Source: Treponema sp.
GTDB lineage: Bacteria; Spirochaetota; Spirochaetia; Treponematales; Treponemataceae
Reading direction: 5' to 3'
Length of the DNA: 42,429 bases
NCBI GenBank assembly: GCA_017962965.1
Contig: JAGCUI010000018.1
Coordinates: 1 to 42,429, forward strand
Shown here: positions 39,706-42,429 of the stretch, one piece after another
Position numbering within the stretch: the first letter of the stretch is position 1
Layout of the letters: each line of letters starts with the position of its first letter
The notes under the pieces: model-generated
The model's database searches: none
The model's input: the letters and a program-made list of their open reading frames with translations, nothing else
What the model was told of the DNA's origin: nothing
Position numbers and translations under genes: made by a program

Positions 39706-41361
39706 TTATTTGTTATAACTCAAAACCTGTTCTGTCAAAAGCGGGATAAGCTGCTTCTTTCTTGAAACGACTCCCTGCAGGTAGTAAACATTTTCTTCCT
39801 GTTTTGGGAATGTGATGAATTCCGTAAATTTTGGATCGCAGTCCATGAGTAAAACGCTCGAAAGCTTTGTGATGTCCGTAACAAGAAGGCAAGAAAATAG
39901 TGCTTTGTGGCTTCGTCTTTCGATTTCGAGCTCTGCCATAAAATCAGCTTTTCGTTCAAGGATTTCTTTAGGGTTACCAACTTCAATCTGGCTTGCGGTG
40001 TAAGAAATCTTTCCTTCCGTATATTCCTTCATATCCTGGCGGATTAATTCTCCGGCGTTTCTTCCGCTGATGTTGCTTCCGGCAAGTAAAATCTCGTTTC
40101 CAAGTTCCTTGATGTCTAAATCAGTTATGTCCGAAAGGTATTCTGCAATTTCACGGTCTACATCTGTAGTAGTTCCCGACTGAAGAATAAGTGTATCAGA
40201 AAGGATTCCGCACAAAAGAAGCGAGGCAATATCCTTTGGAATAGGGATTTTATATTCTTTGTATAAAACTGCAATCTGTGTCGAAGTAGAACCCACCGGC
40301 CTGTTGATAAAGGTTATCGGATTTTTTGTAGGGATTGCACCGATTCTGTGGTGATCGATTACTTCGCGGATGGTGTAATGTTCAATTCCTTCTACCGCCT
40401 GCGAAAGTTCATTGTGGTCTACAAGAATCACTTCTATGTTCGGCTCTTTTAAAAGGTCATGTTCCGAAATCATTCCTATAACTTTGTTTTCTTCGTCTAT
40501 AACAGGAAGATATTTACAGTGTGCGTCTTTAAGAATGTCCTTGATTTTTGCAACAGTATCGTTTATGTGAACAGTGTGAATCTCTGTGTCTCCCATAGCG
40601 CTAACCGGCATGGAATATGCGATGAGCATGGAAGTAGGAGAAGTTGAATATGGACTTACGATTACACTCACGCCGTTTTTTTCTGCAAGCTCACGAAGTT
40701 CCTTGTTGATTACACATCCGCTTGTAGTGATTAAAAGCTTTACCTTATGTTCAATACAGATTTTATGGATGTCTTCGCGGTCAGAAGCGATTACTACAAT
40801 GTCTTCGCTCGCATGAGATTCAAGTCTTTTTATAAAAGTTGCATCCGAAGAAGAACCAACATGAATCGAAGCTTTAAAGATTTTGTCTGCATCTTCGTTT
40901 ACGATAATCGGCTGTGCGTTAAGAGTTTTTTGTATGAGCTTTATGCTCGTGGTAAATTTATGCTTTTTTTCCGGATTGAGTATGGAAAGTACACCCTTTG
41001 CAAATCCTGAATAATGAAGGAGCGAAAGATATTTTCCGTCTTTGTCGACAACAGGCATAACACGATTTTCTGTTTTTTCCATCCTGCCGATTGCTTCCCA
41101 TACAGAAACATTTTCTTCTACTGTTTCAATATTATCCTGCATAAAATATTTTACTTTTGGCAGAAGGTCAGGGATGTATTCAGGTTTCGCGATTCCGAAT
41201 TTTTCAAAAATATATCTTGTCTGAGGATTCAAATGTCCCGCTCTTGCCGCCTTATATTCATCAAACCCGAGGAGGTTTTTAAGTCTTGCGTATCCGACTG
41301 CAGAAACTACGGCATCTGTGTCGGGGTTTTTATGTCCAATAATATAAACTGTCTTTTCCAT
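39706..41361 (-). CDS. ppaC: Manganese-dependent inorganic pyrophosphatase with CBS and DRTGG domains
   Basis: 551 residues. DHH-type metal sites: GHKNPDTDAVVSA at 9-21, VDHNELSQ, and DHHRIGAIP. A regulatory insert of CBS, DRTGG and CBS (about 70-300) divides the catalytic domain, as in nucleotide-regulated family II enzymes (AMP/ADP inhibit, diadenosine polyphosphates activate in characterised relatives). The C-terminal DHHA2 domain ends with the substrate loop SRKKQ. Hydrolyses pyrophosphate in the cytoplasm. Converges with guaA; the 54-base gap holds no clear terminator. Confidence 0.93.
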   Translation of the reverse strand: MEKTVYIIGHKNPDTDAVVSAVGYARLKNLLGFDEYKAARAGHLNPQTRYIFEKFGIAKPEYIPDLLPKVKYFMQDNIETVEENVSVWEAIGRMEKTENRVMPVVDKDGKYLSLLHYSGFAKGVLSILNPEKKHKFTTSIKLIQKTLNAQPIIVNEDADKIFKASIHVGSSSDATFIKRLESHASEDIVVIASDREDIHKICIEHKVKLLITTSGCVINKELRELAEKNGVSVIVSPYSTSPTSMLIAYSMPVSAMGDTEIHTVHINDTVAKIKDILKDAHCKYLPVIDEENKVIGMISEHDLLKEPNIEVILVDHNELSQAVEGIEHYTIREVIDHHRIGAIPTKNPITFINRPVGSTSTQIAVLYKEYKIPIPKDIASLLLCGILSDTLILQSGTTTDVDREIAEYLSDITDLDIKELGNEILLAGSNISGRNAGELIRQDMKEYTEGKISYTASQIEVGNPKEILERKADFMAELEIERRSHKALFSCLLVTDITKLSSVLLMDCDPKFTEFITFPKQEENVYYLQGVVSRKKQLIPLLTEQVLSYNK

Positions 41362-41447
41362 ATCCTTATAATACAGTTATTTTTGATTAGTGGGAAGAAA
41401 GGAGCGATTTTTTAGTTTCTTTGATTGTAGAGAAGTATTTATTGATA

Positions 41448-41453
41448 TATAAT
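41448..41453 (+). promoter_or_regulatory. -10 hexamer of the PHP gene at leaderless distance
   Basis: Perfect TATAAT seven bases before ATG 41461; no ribosome site. A weak TTGTAG lies 17 bp upstream. Confidence 0.45.
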
Positions 41454-41460
41454 TTTGAAT

Positions 41461-42186
41461 ATGAACGCATTTAAATATGAAACTCACTTACATACAGCAC
41501 AAGCCAGTAAATGTGCATCATCTTTAGGAAGAGAATACATAAAAGCTTTTAATGATATTGGATATACAGGAATTTTTGTTACGGATCATTTTTTTGGAGG
41601 AAATACATCGGTTCCTTTTGATGCAGACTGGGAAACAAGAATAAATCAATATTGCAGCGGTTATGAAGATGCACTTGCAGAGGCAGAAAAATTCAATCGT
41701 GCAAATGGACTTTTGGGAACAGAAAAAGAGTTTAAAGTTTTTTTTGGAATTGAACAGACCTTTGATGGTGATGATTATCTTATCTACGGGCTTGATAAAA
41801 AATGGCTTATAAATCATCCGGAATTTGAAACAATGCGTCATAAAGAAGTTTTTGCAGAGGTGAATAAGGTGAATGGTCTTATGATTCAGGCACATCCTTT
41901 CCGTTTACGAGACTATATTCAGGCAATTCACATTCATCCGCGCGACATACATGGAATAGAAATTTACAATGCAGGAAATCAGCCTGTGGAAAATGAGCTT
42001 GCAGAATTCTATGCAAAAAAATACGACTTTCCTTTAACAAGCGGCTCGGACATTCATAGAATCAGTTTTATACCTGATGCACCGGGAAAGCTTCCTTTAG
42101 GCGGAATGATTTTTGAAACACCTTTAAAAGATATTTTTGATTATGCAGAACGCATCAAGAAAAAGCAGGGCACTTTAATAAAATAA
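41461..42186 (+). CDS. PHP-domain metal-dependent phosphoesterase
   Basis: 241 residues from ATG 41461 (a TTG at 41455 is also in frame, but overlaps the promoter). Motif order fits PHP: YETHLHT (HxH), VTDHFFGG, FFGIEQTF (Glu), MIQAHPFR (His) and SGSDIHR (Asp and His). These are the trinuclear metal ligands of histidinol-phosphatase-like enzymes. Substrate unknown. Galactokinase follows 12 bases later. It may be leaderless. Confidence 0.82.
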   Translation: MNAFKYETHLHTAQASKCASSLGREYIKAFNDIGYTGIFVTDHFFGGNTSVPFDADWETRINQYCSGYEDALAEAEKFNRANGLLGTEKEFKVFFGIEQTFDGDDYLIYGLDKKWLINHPEFETMRHKEVFAEVNKVNGLMIQAHPFRLRDYIQAIHIHPRDIHGIEIYNAGNQPVENELAEFYAKKYDFPLTSGSDIHRISFIPDAPGKLPLGGMIFETPLKDIFDYAERIKKKQGTLIK

Positions 42187-42198
42187 AGGAGAATCAAT

Positions 42199-42429
42199 AT
42201 GGAAAAATTTACAGTTATTCCTTCTGCATTAAAAGAAAATTTTCTTAAGATTTACGGGGAAGGTAAAAATCAGCTTCGTATGTTTGCTTCTCCTGCAAGA
42301 ATCAATATAATAGGCGAGCACATTGATTACAATGGTGGTAAGGTTTTTCCGTGTGCCATAGATAAATATCTTTACTGCGCCGTTCGTAAGCGTGATGATA
42401 AAAAAATCATCTATAACGATTTATTTTTC
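42199..42429 (+). CDS. galK: Galactokinase, N-terminal part (cut by the window end)
   Basis: 77 codons are visible. The signature ASPARINIIGEHIDYNGGKV matches the galactokinase/GHMP sugar-binding motif (G-R-x-N-L-I-G-E-H-x-D-Y-N-x-G). The catalytic Asp and ATP loop lie beyond the end. AAAGGAG precedes the ATG and the gene follows PHP by 12 bases. A related GHMP sugar kinase remains possible from this fragment. Confidence 0.85.
   Translation, partial: MEKFTVIPSALKENFLKIYGEGKNQLRMFASPARINIIGEHIDYNGGKVFPCAIDKYLYCAVRKRDDKKIIYNDLFF

Overview
The window looks like chromosomal DNA from a host-associated treponeme (Spirochaetes, probably a gut or rumen Treponema). Reasons: AT-rich DNA with AAGGAG-type ribosome sites, many small lipoproteins with lipoboxes, a BspA-like LRR protein, an outer-membrane barrel, and a housekeeping set (mraY, era, ychF, asnS, guaA, aroA, aroF, tyrA, his genes, CBS-type pyrophosphatase). 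The genus is inferred from overall protein character; no rRNA or tRNA gene was seen.

Region 1 (1 to about 6100) is a decaying accessory island. It opens with the tail of an IS3-family transposase beside a headless polymorphic-toxin-like fragment. Short membrane, lipoprotein and zinc-ribbon genes follow, typical of toxin-immunity neighbourhoods. Many are broken: a lipoprotein split at an A9 run, a tandem membrane-protein copy split at a T7 run, a MazF with an internal deletion beside an intact antitoxin, an ORF with no start codon, and half of a RES toxin. Two repeat types, 124 bp and 31 bp, each contain a promoter and sit between unrelated genes, so the genes appear to have been swapped between shared promoter units.

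Region 2 (6100 to 32240) is mostly housekeeping: M20 peptidase, MraY, a PurH homologue lacking its catalytic motifs, AroA, an orphan D12 adenine methylase, an EEP-fold lipoprotein, a 1067-residue modular lipoprotein with a switch-like leader, a LuxR-type regulator, YchF, a TSCPD protein, a two-DTG aspartic protease with PDZ, an HD-GYP protein, Era, PurE, HisG, HisB, RNase HI, a lipoprotein/OMP operon, a radical SAM protein, TyrA and AroF. The EEP lipoprotein and the lipoprotein/OMP operon share an almost identical promoter (GGTCCGAAA, 15 bp, TATATT), suggesting a common regulator. The aroF-tyrA operon is preceded by a classical attenuator: a 23-residue leader peptide with six consecutive Tyr codons, an antiterminator arm and a terminator. 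This suggests feedback of tyrosine supply on the first and last steps of tyrosine synthesis.

Region 3 (32480 to 34740) is a small cassette of secreted and lipoprotein genes plus an HTH protein, bracketed by two inverted copies of a 147-bp MITE-like element with 11-bp terminal inverted repeats. Region 4 (34856 to end) returns to housekeeping: AsnRS, a YihY membrane protein fused to a cyclic-nucleotide-binding domain, GuaA, CBS-pyrophosphatase, a PHP-family hydrolase and the start of galactokinase.
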